Of a stretch of DNA of 16,899 nt, positions 1 to 8,618 are shown piece by piece (the stretch's first letter is position 1; each line of letters opens with the position of its first letter). The DNA lies in assembly GCA_002500605.1 (NCBI GenBank), contig DLRR01000009.1, positions 8,896-25,794 of the forward strand, read 5' to 3'. A program made the position numbers and the translations under genes. The notes under the pieces are model-generated. The model searched no databases, was not told the DNA's origin, and saw nothing but the letters and a program-made list of their open reading frames with translations. Source of the DNA: Nitrospinaceae bacterium UBA7883. GTDB taxonomy: Bacteria > Nitrospinota_A > UBA7883.

Positions 1-3000
1 AATGAAAAAAGAATGCTCCAAGAAGCAGTTGCTGCGCTATTTGATAACGGCAGGCGAGGTCGAACCCTAAAAGGGCCTAACAAAAGGCCTCTCAAAAGTC
101 TATCAGATATGCTGAAAGGCAAACAGGGAAGGTTTCGGCAGAACCTACTCGGAAAGCGAGTAGATTACTCAGGACGCTCTGTTATAGTTGTTGGGCCAAA
201 ACTAAAATTTTATGAGTGTGGTTTGCCGAAAAAAATGGCGCTAGAAATTTTTAAGCCTTTTATTTTTAATCGACTAGAACAAAAAGGTTACGTCACTACG
301 ATTAAAAGTGCCAAAAAGATGGTGGAATTGCAGCGGCCTGAAGTTTGGGAAGTGCTTGAAGAGGTGGTAACTGAGCACCCTGTTCTACTTAACCGTGCGC
401 CTACATTACATAGGCTGGGAATTCAGGCATTTATGCCGATTTTAGTTGAAGATAAAGCTATCCAACTCCACCCACTTGTCTGTGCGGCGTTCAATGCAGA
501 TTTTGACGGGGACCAAATGGCTGTGCATTTGCCACTTTCAGTAGAAGCACAAATAGAAGCTAAGTTTTTAATGATGTCGATACACAATATTCTATCTCCT
601 GCCAATGGTAAGCCAATTACTGTTCCGTCGCAGGATATTGTCTTAGGTTGCTACTACCTCACAAAAGAAAGAGGTGGAAGCTTAGGTGAGAATAAATCTT
701 TCACTGATATAACGGAAGTTAGAAGAGCTTATGACAATAGAGAATTGTCAGTTAACGCACGTATAAAAGTCAGAATAGAAAACGAAATTTACAATACAAT
801 CGCTGGAAGGGTTCTACTTTACGAAATATTACCTGTTGGTTTTGGCTTTTGGCGAATTAACAAACTTATGGTTAAAAAGACTATTCAGGACTTGGTTAAC
901 GAAGTTTTTACGGAAAGAGGCAGGAATGAAACAGTTAAATTTTTGGATCACTTGAAAGACCTTGGTTTCGAAATGGCAACCAAAGCTGGTATTTCTATAT
1001 CGATGGACAATATGCTGATTCCGGATCATAAAGAAGAGCTAGTTAATAAAGCGGCTAAAGAAGTGGCTAAGGTCAACGATCAATACCACAGTGGACTAAT
1101 CACCCAAGGTGAACGCTACAATAAAATTGTTGATGTATGGTCTCAGACAACAGACAAAGTGGCAAAAGAAATGTTTAATAAGTTACAAAAACAGGATGAC
1201 GATGTGGTGAGAGGAATAGGAGATGATCCTGACTTTAACTCTATTTTTATAATGGCAGAATCTGGTGCTCGTGGATCGGGTCAGCAAATTCGTCAGCTAG
1301 CAGGAATGCGCGGACTGATGGCCAAGCCGTCAGGAGAAATCATGGAGACACCTATTACAGCTAATTTTCGTGAAGGGTTATCAGTTCTGCAGTATTTCAT
1401 TTCAACACACGGTGCACGTAAGGGTCTTGCTGACACAGCTCTTAAAACAGCCAACTCTGGTTATCTAACACGGCGGCTAGTGGATGTAGCCCAAGACATT
1501 ATTATTCTGGAAAAGGACTGTGGAACCCTTAATGGTATAGAAACCACAGCGCTCATTGAAGGCGGTGAGGTTATACAAGAGCTTGGCGAGAGATTACTCG
1601 GGAGAATTGTTTTGGAGGATGTAATCGATCCGTTTAACAAAGAAGTGTTGTTAAAAGCAAACTATATGATTGACGAGAAAGCTATTCTTGTGTTTGAAGA
1701 GAGAGGAATTGAACGAGTGAAAATTCGTTCGGCCCTGACATGTGAAGCTCGCGATGGAGTATGTGTAATGTGTTACGGCAGAAACCTTGCCACGGGTAAA
1801 TTGGTGGAAATTGGTGAAGCCGTGGGCGTTATTGCAGCCCAATCAATTGGGGAGCCAGGTACCCAGCTTACAATGAGAACCTTCCACATCGGTGGAACTG
1901 CGTCTAGAGTAGCTGAACAGACGACACTGCAAGCAAAAAAAGAAGGTACCGTAAAGTTTGTCGACATCAAACTCATTAACGTTAATGAAAAAGAAGCTAT
2001 TGTAATGAACCGTAACGGTGGAGTTATCATTCAGAATGACCAAGGGAGAGAGTTGGAGCGGCACAAGATTGTTTACTCTGCTAGGCTTCGTGTGAAAGAC
2101 GGTGATACGGTAAAGGAAAGTGACGTGTTGGCAGAGTGGGATCCATATACCATGTCAATTCTTACGGAGGTAAATGGCATAGTGGCGTTTGGAGACATCA
2201 CTGAAAACGTTACTATGCGCGAAGAAATAGATGATACAACCGGGCATTCAGAAAAGGTTATTCTCAATCATAAGGCAGAGAAGAAACTGCCTCGTATTTC
2301 AATTAAAGATGATAAAAACAAAACAATTGCAAGATACCATTTACCTGCTGGTGCTCACTTGGGAGTATATGAGGGACAAGCAATCAATGCTGGTGATGCA
2401 ATTGCGAAGATCCCACGCGAGACAATGAAAACCAAGGACATTACAGGTGGTTTGCCTAGAGTTGCTGAGTTGTTCGAGGCTCGTAAGCCAAGTGAACAAG
2501 CAACTATTGCTGAGGTTAATGGAAAAGTATCTTTTGGTGGTATCGTAAAAGGCCTGCGTAAGGTTGTTGTGACTACAGATAATGGAGAAGCTCACGATTA
2601 TCTGTTACCACGTGGCAAACATGTTAACGTGCATGAAGGAGATTATGTAAGAGCCGGTGAGGCCTTGATGGACGGCGCATCAAACCCGCACGATATTCTA
2701 GCTGTCCTTGGCGAAAAGGAACTTCAAAAATACTTGGTCAATGAGGTGCAGGAAGTATATCGTTTGCAGGGTGTTCAGATAAATGACAAGCACATCGAAA
2801 TTATCGTTCGTCAAATGCTCAAGCATTTGCTTGTTGAAGATGCGGGGGATACAGATCTAATGGTTGGCGAGATGGTTCCAAAAACTGTATTTACGGATAA
2901 AGTAAGCAAGACACTAGCAACCGGCGGAAAACCTGCAAAAGGCCGTCCAATTCTTCTTGGTATAACCAAGTCATCACTATCGACAGAAAGTTTTATTTCT

Positions 3001-3258
3001 GCAGCATCATTTCAGGAGACCACGAGGGTGCTTACGGAAGTTTCAGTCTCCGGCAAGGTAGACACTTTGAAAGGTCTAAAAGAAAATGTGATAATGGGAA
3101 GGCTGATTCCAGCGGGCACTGGTGCTCGTGAGTACGCTGGCTACGGTGTAAAGGTTAAAGATCTTCCTCAGTTCAAAAACCTTGACTTTGCGGAAGAGTC
3201 TAAAGCACCTACAACAGAAGAAGCAACTGAAATTGCTAGTGGTGGAGAACCAGAGTAA
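1..3258 (+). CDS. rpoC: DNA-directed RNA polymerase subunit beta' (RpoC), 5'-truncated by window edge
   Basis: This is the beta' subunit of RNA polymerase, which forms the catalytic centre with beta. The frame is open from base 1, and the residues before the first ATG (NEKR, then MLQEAV) already match the family, so the gene runs off the window; about 300 N-terminal residues are missing. The visible 1085 residues hold the Mg-binding NADFDGD loop (fragment residues 165-171). The second zinc site has Cys507, 581, 588 and 591, with the same spacing as E. coli 814/888/895/898. The bridge helix region (GMRGLMAKPSGE onward) and the trigger loop (GEPGTQLTMRTFHIGG) follow. An insertion of about 165 residues (about 640-805) then precedes KTKDITGGLPRVAELFE; it corresponds to the SI3 lineage insertion of proteobacterial beta'. 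No frameshift or broken motif is seen. rpoB is expected just upstream, outside the window. Identity is certain. Confidence 0.99.
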   Translation, partial: NEKRMLQEAVAALFDNGRRGRTLKGPNKRPLKSLSDMLKGKQGRFRQNLLGKRVDYSGRSVIVVGPKLKFYECGLPKKMALEIFKPFIFNRLEQKGYVTTIKSAKKMVELQRPEVWEVLEEVVTEHPVLLNRAPTLHRLGIQAFMPILVEDKAIQLHPLVCAAFNADFDGDQMAVHLPLSVEAQIEAKFLMMSIHNILSPANGKPITVPSQDIVLGCYYLTKERGGSLGENKSFTDITEVRRAYDNRELSVNARIKVRIENEIYNTIAGRVLLYEILPVGFGFWRINKLMVKKTIQDLVNEVFTERGRNETVKFLDHLKDLGFEMATKAGISISMDNMLIPDHKEELVNKAAKEVAKVNDQYHSGLITQGERYNKIVDVWSQTTDKVAKEMFNKLQKQDDDVVRGIGDDPDFNSIFIMAESGARGSGQQIRQLAGMRGLMAKPSGEIMETPITANFREGLSVLQYFISTHGARKGLADTALKTANSGYLTRRLVDVAQDIIILEKDCGTLNGIETTALIEGGEVIQELGERLLGRIVLEDVIDPFNKEVLLKANYMIDEKAILVFEERGIERVKIRSALTCEARDGVCVMCYGRNLATGKLVEIGEAVGVIAAQSIGEPGTQLTMRTFHIGGTASRVAEQTTLQAKKEGTVKFVDIKLINVNEKEAIVMNRNGGVIIQNDQGRELERHKIVYSARLRVKDGDTVKESDVLAEWDPYTMSILTEVNGIVAFGDITENVTMREEIDDTTGHSEKVILNHKAEKKLPRISIKDDKNKTIARYHLPAGAHLGVYEGQAINAGDAIAKIPRETMKTKDITGGLPRVAELFEARKPSEQATIAEVNGKVSFGGIVKGLRKVVVTTDNGEAHDYLLPRGKHVNVHEGDYVRAGEALMDGASNPHDILAVLGEKELQKYLVNEVQEVYRLQGVQINDKHIEIIVRQMLKHLLVEDAGDTDLMVGEMVPKTVFTDKVSKTLATGGKPAKGRPILLGITKSSLSTESFISAASFQETTRVLTEVSVSGKVDTLKGLKENVIMGRLIPAGTGAREYAGYGVKVKDLPQFKNLDFAEESKAPTTEEATEIASGGEPE

Positions 3259-3284
3259 ACTCGGGTACTCACCTTTATTTTTTG

Positions 3285-3308
3285 TAGCCGGTGAATTTTT
3301 ACCGGCTA
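3285..3308 (+). other. Hairpin after rpoC, possible 3' end or processing element
   Basis: A perfect 8-bp inverted repeat, TAGCCGGT and ACCGGCTA, surrounds an 8-base loop (GAATTTTT), 27 bases after the rpoC stop. It could mark the 3' end of the rpoBC transcript. The bases downstream (TTCCACTTTCG) are not a T-run, so it is not a textbook intrinsic terminator. RNA processing or Rho-linked termination would also fit. The structure is seen; its role is inferred. Confidence 0.4.
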
Positions 3309-3357
3309 TTCCACTTTCGAAGTATATTATTATCCGCCTAAACTAAGAGCGTTTACA

Positions 3358-5142
3358 ATGTACATAAAATTAATCAAAAAGTTTTGTACAGAGAGTGTTC
3401 CTAGAACTTTACTGTCTTGGTTAAACTATGAAAATACATTGCTTGTACTCATTGCAGGAGTGCTTGGTATAACCTGTGGTTTGCTTTCTGTTTTGTTTGA
3501 CTGGCTTTATGAGATCTGCCGCAAAGCTTTTTTTGCCATACCCTCTGGTTATTTTGGAGAAGAAACCAACTTATACCACTACATTTTAATTCCTCTCACA
3601 CCTGCAATAGGTGGGCTAATTATAGGGGTGCTGACCTGGAGATTTAAAATGGGTGAAGAGTCATCTTCAGCCGCAGAAGTTATGAAGTGGGCTGCAGTCG
3701 ATGGTGGAAAAGTAAAAACGAGAACTGTTTGGTTCCGTACATTGGCCACTTCCATTTTCCTCGGTTCTGGTGGATCGGGAGGGAAAGAAGGACCTATTGC
3801 ACAGATCTGTGGTGCGATGGGCTCAGCCTTCGGTCAAATGCTAAAAGTTTCCTCTGATAGACTTAGATTGCTTGTGGGCTGTGGTGCTGCGGCTGGGATA
3901 GCTGCAGCATTCAATGCACCAATAGCAGGCGTGATTTTTACGGTAGAACTGGTGCTTGCGGATTTCAATGTTGTTTCATTTTTACCAATAGTAATTGCCT
4001 CAGTAATGGCAACGACTACCAAGAGGCTATTTTTAGGAGATGTCCCAGCCTTTGAAGCACCTTCCTATTCGCTAGTATCACATTGGGAAATTGGGTTTTA
4101 TTTTATACTTGGTATTTTATGTGGTCTTGTGGCAAAAGTTTTCTTTATGGCCTATTTTAAAGCCGAGGATGTGTTTAAAGATAAGGTGAAAGTTCATCCT
4201 GTTCTTAAGCCAGCAATTGGAGGGTTCTTAGTTGGCATTATAGGTGTTTTTTTCCCCCAGGTTTTTGGTGGTGGATACGTTTTTATGAACCAGATGCTTA
4301 ACGGTGATATGATCTGGACACTAGCCCTTACTTTGGTAGCAGTTAAAATTGTATCCACTTCTATTTCTCTTGGCTCTGGCGGGTCAGGAGGTATATTTGC
4401 CCCATCACTTTTCATAGGTTGTATGACAGGGGGCGTTTTTGGGTACATAATAAACTCCATTGATCCAGCTCACACAGCATCAGTTGGGGCATACGCTATG
4501 GTTGGTGTCGGGGCGGTAATGGCGGCAGTGGCTCATGCCCCATTAACTAACATACTCATGGGGTATGAGCTAACAGGTAATTACCAAATCATACTCCCCA
4601 TTATGACAGCATGCATAATGTCCACATTTGTTATGACCATTTTCAACAAACGATCTCTATATACTGAAAAACTTCACCGACGCGGGATAGATATCCTGCA
4701 TGGACGTGATATGGCAGTCATGGATCGAATAAGCGTGGATAGTGTTATGCGAAAAGGAGCAACAACTATCCCCGAAAACTTGCCATTTGGAAAAATTATG
4801 TTGTTGATGACTAGTTCTCATGACAATTATTTTCCTGTGGTGGACGTAGATTCAAAGCTTGTTGGAATAATTTCTATCCAGAACATTAGGGAGATTATGC
4901 TTGACTCAGCTGAACTTTGTGATTTAGTCGTGGCAAAGGAGATAGCCACAGAGGATGTGATTACTTTGAAAGCTAACGACAATCTTAATGTGGCAATGGC
5001 TAAATTTGGTATTAAAGATCTAGAACAATTACCGGTTGTAAGTAATGATGATTCACTAAGGGTGATCGGCATGATAACAAGGATGGATGTAATATCGGCA
5101 TATAAAAAAGCAGTTATTGGTGTAGGGACTCAAGAAAAATAG
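3358..5142 (+). CDS. ClC-family chloride channel or Cl-/H+ exchanger with C-terminal CBS pair
   Basis: This is an inner-membrane anion transporter of the ClC family, 594 residues long. Residues 1-435 form the hydrophobic transport domain and about 460-586 form two CBS domains, which in relatives bind nucleotides and modulate gating. Family landmarks are GKEGP at 142-146 (gating glutamate E144), GGIFAP at 344-349 (F347) and the NYQ segment with Y409, the usual ion-coordinating tyrosine. Two sites are unusual. The first anion-binding motif, normally GSGIP, reads SSSAA at 102-106, keeping the central serine S103. The position of the internal proton glutamate (E. coli E203) is L198, next to E197. 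Loss of that glutamate is seen in ClC channels but also in some exchangers, so the mechanism is open. The ATG has only a weak ribosome site (AAGAG). The gene lies 99 bases after rpoC and ends 19 bases from the convergent waaF. Confidence 0.95.
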   Translation: MYIKLIKKFCTESVPRTLLSWLNYENTLLVLIAGVLGITCGLLSVLFDWLYEICRKAFFAIPSGYFGEETNLYHYILIPLTPAIGGLIIGVLTWRFKMGEESSSAAEVMKWAAVDGGKVKTRTVWFRTLATSIFLGSGGSGGKEGPIAQICGAMGSAFGQMLKVSSDRLRLLVGCGAAAGIAAAFNAPIAGVIFTVELVLADFNVVSFLPIVIASVMATTTKRLFLGDVPAFEAPSYSLVSHWEIGFYFILGILCGLVAKVFFMAYFKAEDVFKDKVKVHPVLKPAIGGFLVGIIGVFFPQVFGGGYVFMNQMLNGDMIWTLALTLVAVKIVSTSISLGSGGSGGIFAPSLFIGCMTGGVFGYIINSIDPAHTASVGAYAMVGVGAVMAAVAHAPLTNILMGYELTGNYQIILPIMTACIMSTFVMTIFNKRSLYTEKLHRRGIDILHGRDMAVMDRISVDSVMRKGATTIPENLPFGKIMLLMTSSHDNYFPVVDVDSKLVGIISIQNIREIMLDSAELCDLVVAKEIATEDVITLKANDNLNVAMAKFGIKDLEQLPVVSNDDSLRVIGMITRMDVISAYKKAVIGVGTQEK

Positions 5143-5161
5143 ACAAAGCTTTTGACCTGTG

Positions 5162-6160
5162 CTAGCAAGTTTTTTCCACGAGGTTTTTTACGACTGATTC
5201 TACTTCCTCAACCCCAATTGCCGTCATACATTCATGCTGCTTGGGACACTCCCTAAGCCAGCATGGGGCGCATTCCTGTTTGTGGTATATGACTTTTACA
5301 TTGGACCCGATGGGCTTTGTTTCGTCCGGTGCGGTGGGGCCAAATAGTGCAACAGTAGGTGTATTCATTAATGCAGCCAAATGCATGGGTCCTGTGTCGT
5401 TGGTTATGTAAACAGCCAGTTTTGTGAAAATCGCTGCTAATGTGGGCAAGTCAGTTTGACCAACAAAGGAATGTATTTTAAAGCCCGATAGCTTGAGGAT
5501 CTCTTTAGCCATTGGAGTTTCTAATGGCCCTCCTAGTAATACGGGAGATCCCCATTCTTTAACCTTACGGATAAGCTTGGAAAATCTTTCTGTGGACCAT
5601 GTCTTTGCACTACCAAAAGTTGCACCAAAACCAATTCCGACAATTGGGCCACTTATTTCAGCTAATAGTTTGTTGGCAGAGTCCACAGCAGTAGTGGGTA
5701 TATTTACCCTGACTTTGGTTGTGGGAATATCTGGATACAAGTGTTGTATCAATTTCATATAATAGTCGGACTGATGCAATGAATGTTTCACAGTTTTTGT
5801 TGGGGAGTTGGTCAATAAAATAGACCTAAGTTCACCAGCGTAACCCAAGCGCGTTGGAATGTTGCGTGTGAAAAGTTCCCAAGCCGAGCGAAATGAGTTT
5901 GGCAGTATTATAAGTAAATCATATTCGCCATCCAGTAACATTCTTAATGTCATTTTTCTTTGTTGAGAATGTTTTTTATCTAGAGGATATGCAGTGGATA
6001 CACATGGCAACAGGCTTGCTATTGAAACGTAATCAGCTGGTATAGCCAAATCTATAACAACTTCTGGAAACTTTATGCGGAGCGATTCAAGCAACGGAAG
6101 AGCCATGACACAGTCACCTAACCAATTAGGCATTCTTATTAGTATTTTGTTTGGTCTCAT
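5162..6160 (-). CDS. waaF: ADP-heptose:LPS heptosyltransferase II-like (GT9 family)
   Basis: The 332-residue protein fits lipopolysaccharide heptosyltransferase II, which adds the second L-glycero-D-manno-heptose to the inner core on the cytoplasmic face of the inner membrane using ADP-heptose. The N-terminus MPNWLGDCVMALPLL matches the family's WxGD start, with D16 in the position of the catalytic aspartate. The C-terminal nucleotide-sugar domain has NDTGPMHLAA followed by VALFGPT. A cysteine-rich tail (CAPCWLRECPKQHEC) is typical of the WaaF branch. The length is normal. The gene is the last of the hisB-hisH-lpxL-waaF series, 55 bases after the acyltransferase stop. No strong ribosome site precedes its ATG. 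A related GT9 such as WaaC or WaaQ is possible, but WaaF is the best fit. Confidence 0.9.
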   Translation of the reverse strand: MRPNKILIRMPNWLGDCVMALPLLESLRIKFPEVVIDLAIPADYVSIASLLPCVSTAYPLDKKHSQQRKMTLRMLLDGEYDLLIILPNSFRSAWELFTRNIPTRLGYAGELRSILLTNSPTKTVKHSLHQSDYYMKLIQHLYPDIPTTKVRVNIPTTAVDSANKLLAEISGPIVGIGFGATFGSAKTWSTERFSKLIRKVKEWGSPVLLGGPLETPMAKEILKLSGFKIHSFVGQTDLPTLAAIFTKLAVYITNDTGPMHLAALMNTPTVALFGPTAPDETKPIGSNVKVIYHKQECAPCWLRECPKQHECMTAIGVEEVESVVKNLVEKTC

Positions 6161-6215
6161 AAAATTATCTTTTATTCGCTGGTTAATGATAGGTGAAAGT
6201 TGGCTGATGGATTAA

Positions 6216-7217
6216 TCATCTGGCCAACTTTGCCTCGTTATCCTCAGTGTTGTCAGATTGATTTGCAATTTTAATAAGACGAAGTTCTTCCTCATGTGCC
6301 CTAATATCCTGATCTGTTGGTCTTGTTTTCCATCGACGATGCATCCATAACCATTGTTCTGGAGTCTTTTTAACTGCGTTTTCAAGAGCCACATTGAGTT
6401 TCATCATTATCTGCCTTACATCTGCAGACTTGTTTTTCGTTGATGTAAATTCAATGGCTGGGTGGATGGTAGCCACGTACTTCCCTATTTTGTGGTCGTA
6501 GACACAAAAAAAAGGCACTATCGGTGCCCCAGTTCGTAAGCTAATTAAAGCTGGCGCTGGCGTGGTGGATGCTAATTTATCAAAGAATGGAACAAATATA
6601 TGATTGAAAGCAGTGTTCTGATCATAGATTATTCTCACAATTTTATTCTGCCGCAAACTTTGGATAATTTGCTTGGCTGCATTCTCTCGCTTGATTACAC
6701 CAAGGCCTATGTTTAGCCTTAAATTGTCGAAAAGATTATCAATGTGAGGATTATCAACCGTGCGAACGACAGTAAGTGCAGGATAACCTTGCATTGCCAA
6801 GACCCCATCACATATTTCCCAATAGCCAAAATGTGCAGTTGCAAAGATTACCCCAGCACCTTTTGATAATGCGTTATCCAAGTGCTCTGTTCCGTGGAGA
6901 ATTAGCAATTTTTTGTAGTTCTCCAACGTAATTAACGGTTGTCTGAAATAATCTGCGAAAGCTGTTATAAAATGTATACAACTATCTTTTGCTATCTTAT
7001 GGAGTTTATGCTTTGGATGGTCCGGGTAAAGGTTTTTTATGTTATCAATCATGTGCGCTAGGCGTTTTCTTTGAACATTTAGTAATAGCCATAAGAGCAG
7101 TCCTAATGCATGCCCAGCCCAGCGAGCAATTATGCGGGGTGTGTTTTGCACAAAAACAACAAATATCCAGACGGGGATATACTCGGCCCAAGACACAAAA
7201 GTACTTTTTTTGGCCAT
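6216..7217 (-). CDS. Lipid A biosynthesis (lauroyl/myristoyl) acyltransferase, LpxL/LpxM family
   Basis: This 333-residue membrane-associated acyltransferase of the LPLAT superfamily probably transfers a secondary acyl chain to Kdo2-lipid IVA. An N-terminal hydrophobic segment (about residues 12-48) anchors it to the inner membrane. The catalytic HX4E motif is HFGYWE, with H129 and E134. A conserved YDQN segment at about 198-201 lies in the substrate region, and the family's closing signature PEQWLWMHRRWKTRP is at about 286-300. Acyl-chain specificity cannot be read from sequence, so no lpxL or lpxM symbol is given. Its ATG lies one base after the hisH stop, so the two are almost certainly co-transcribed and may be translationally coupled. 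waaF follows, which supports a role in LPS assembly. Confidence 0.92.
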   Translation of the reverse strand: MAKKSTFVSWAEYIPVWIFVVFVQNTPRIIARWAGHALGLLLWLLLNVQRKRLAHMIDNIKNLYPDHPKHKLHKIAKDSCIHFITAFADYFRQPLITLENYKKLLILHGTEHLDNALSKGAGVIFATAHFGYWEICDGVLAMQGYPALTVVRTVDNPHIDNLFDNLRLNIGLGVIKRENAAKQIIQSLRQNKIVRIIYDQNTAFNHIFVPFFDKLASTTPAPALISLRTGAPIVPFFCVYDHKIGKYVATIHPAIEFTSTKNKSADVRQIMMKLNVALENAVKKTPEQWLWMHRRWKTRPTDQDIRAHEEELRLIKIANQSDNTEDNEAKLAR

Positions 7218-7218
7218 T

Positions 7219-7839
7219 TTACCCAGTTGATATTTGCGAAAAGTTTTCCAACACCTTCAATCCAGCACCTTGACTTTTTTCAGGGTGAAACTGTGTGGCG
7301 AACACGTTGTCACGCTCTATTGAAGACGCAAATCGCACTCCGTATTCGGTGTCAGTTACTATTACATTTTCTATGGGATTAGGATAATAGGAGTGGACAA
7401 AATAAAAATCAGTTTTATCCTTGATCCCCTTGAAAAGACGACCTTGTTTTATTAATCTAACCTGGTTCCATCCAATGTGTGGTATTTTCCTATTTGTATT
7501 TGCTTTAAAATTAAACCGTAGACATTCACCTTTTAGCACTCCCAACCCATTGGCACTCCCAAATTCCTCGCTTTTCTCAAACAGGAGTTGATATCCGACA
7601 CAAATACCAAGGAATGGTTTTCCAGAGTCGATGAATTTACGAACAGTATCGATAAGACCTAAATTGATCAAGTTGCCCATGCATTCAGCGAACGCACCTA
7701 CCCCTGGCAGAACCATAGCATCAGCAGATTTGATTTCTTCTGGATCACGACTAATGAAAGCTTCGGCTCTAACAGTTTGCAGTGCCTTTTCCACACTTCT
7801 TAGATTGCCAACATCATAATCAACAATAACTATGGACAT
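7219..7839 (-). CDS. hisH: Imidazole glycerol phosphate synthase, glutaminase subunit HisH
   Basis: HisH is the class I glutamine amidotransferase subunit that feeds ammonia to HisF in histidine synthesis, yielding imidazole glycerol phosphate and AICAR. At 206 residues the length is normal. The PGVGAF oxyanion-strand region is at 45-50. The nucleophile is C80 in GICVGYQLLFE, and H185 and E187 in FATQFHPEKSQ complete the triad. The intermediate segment KIPHIGWNQV is characteristic of HisH rather than other amidotransferases. It sits 55 bases after hisB, the preceding gene of the cluster; its partner hisF is not in this window. The first ATG gives the family N-terminus (MSIVIVDYDVGNLRSV), though no clear Shine-Dalgarno is visible. 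Confidence 0.97.
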   Translation of the reverse strand: MSIVIVDYDVGNLRSVEKALQTVRAEAFISRDPEEIKSADAMVLPGVGAFAECMGNLINLGLIDTVRKFIDSGKPFLGICVGYQLLFEKSEEFGSANGLGVLKGECLRFNFKANTNRKIPHIGWNQVRLIKQGRLFKGIKDKTDFYFVHSYYPNPIENVIVTDTEYGVRFASSIERDNVFATQFHPEKSQGAGLKVLENFSQISTG

Positions 7840-7894
7840 ATTAAACTATACCAATAATGGTTACATGTGAATTTATGGAAAGGGGAAAACCGTC

Positions 7895-8485
7895 CTAGAG
7901 CACTTCCTTCGTGGATGGTATGTCATCTTGCAATCTTAAGTCAGGCATAATTGCTTGGCCTAGGGCACGTGCCAGTGACTTAAATGTCGCTTCCAGAATA
8001 TGATGCATGTTCGTTCCACGCTTTACAGATACGTGAGTTGTAATAGCTGCGTTGTTCGAAAATGCCCTCAGAAATTCCTCTGCCAATTCAACATCGAACT
8101 CTCCAACTTTACCCTCCAGAGAAACTGAGTCAAATACACAAAATGGCCTCCCAGAGATATCAATACTTACCTCAACCAAAGCTTCATTCATTGGAACTGA
8201 GGCGAAACCATACCTTGTAATCCCCCTTTTATCTCCAAGGGCTTTTAATAATGCTTTCCCTAAAGCAAGGCCTACATCCTCTACTGTGTGGTGACCATCA
8301 ATGGTAACATCTCCAACTGCTTTGACATCCATGTCTATCATTGAGTGACGTGCAAAATGGTCGAGCATGTGATCAAAAAAGGGTATGCCTGTTTCAATAC
8401 TGCGTTGACCGGATCCATCAAGGTTTACCTTTACGGATATATCGGTTTCCTTTGTTTTACGATTGATTTGAGCTTCTCTAGACAT
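7895..8485 (-). CDS. hisB: Imidazoleglycerol-phosphate dehydratase (monofunctional HisB)
   Basis: This enzyme dehydrates imidazole glycerol phosphate to imidazole acetol phosphate, the step directly after HisHF. The metal-binding histidine motifs are present in both halves: DHMLDHFARHS and GHHTVEDVG, then HHILEATFKSLARALG. The protein is 196 residues, the usual size for the monofunctional enzyme, with no phosphatase domain. I chose the ATG at 8483-8485 because it gives the family start MSREAQINRKTKETD. The frame extends 14 codons to a GTG at 8527, but those residues (IFIEEHFNFIEKN) are not family-like. A GAGGAA lies about 25-30 bases before the ATG, too far to serve it, so initiation strength is unclear. 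The C-terminus reads STKEVL where STKGVL is usual. It is the first gene of the minus-strand cluster. Confidence 0.97.
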   Translation of the reverse strand: MSREAQINRKTKETDISVKVNLDGSGQRSIETGIPFFDHMLDHFARHSMIDMDVKAVGDVTIDGHHTVEDVGLALGKALLKALGDKRGITRYGFASVPMNEALVEVSIDISGRPFCVFDSVSLEGKVGEFDVELAEEFLRAFSNNAAITTHVSVKRGTNMHHILEATFKSLARALGQAIMPDLRLQDDIPSTKEVL

Positions 8486-8585
8486 ATTTTTTTCAATAAA
8501 ATTAAAATGTTCCTCTATAAATATCACATTAGCAATATTTTGGGCAATGTGACATCAATCTTAACTAAATATTGCAATTTCACTG

Positions 8586-8602
8586 TGGTTTACCATGGTT
8601 TA
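8586..8602. repeat. Tandem TGGTTTA direct repeat, 10-bp period
   Basis: TGGTTTA occurs at 8586-8592 and again at 8596-8602, separated by CCA. The 10-bp offset is one helical turn, so both copies face the same side of the DNA. The central ACCATGGT is palindromic. It overlaps the start of the next hairpin and lies about 100 bases upstream of hisB. An operator is possible, but chance is not excluded in AT-rich DNA. Confidence 0.35.
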
Positions 8603-8618
8603 TGTTTGTAGAAACATA
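8601..8618. repeat. Perfect 7-bp inverted repeat with GTAG loop
   Basis: TATGTTT and AAACATA form a perfect 7-bp stem around a 4-base loop (GTAG), with one further G-T and one T-A pair outside. No T-run follows on either strand, so it is not an intrinsic terminator. It could be a dyad operator or a leader RNA hairpin for the hisB cluster. Confidence 0.4.

Noticed and set aside
1..12. rpoC as a pseudogene or an alternative start at ATG 13
   Set aside because: The frame is open to base 1 and the residues before that ATG already match RpoC, so the truncation is caused by the window edge.
5145..5157. CAAA-AGC-TTTG hairpin followed by T's on the minus strand, as a waaF terminator
   Set aside because: The stem has only four base pairs, three of them A-T, and the T-run is interrupted.
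8486..8527. Longer HisB starting at GTG 8527
   Set aside because: The 14 extra residues do not resemble the HisB N-terminus, while the ATG at 8485 gives the standard start and length.
8345..8611. 88-codon plus-strand frame running from inside hisB into the upstream gap
   Set aside because: Most of it is antisense to the conserved HisB N-terminus, and it has no ribosome site or recognisable domain.
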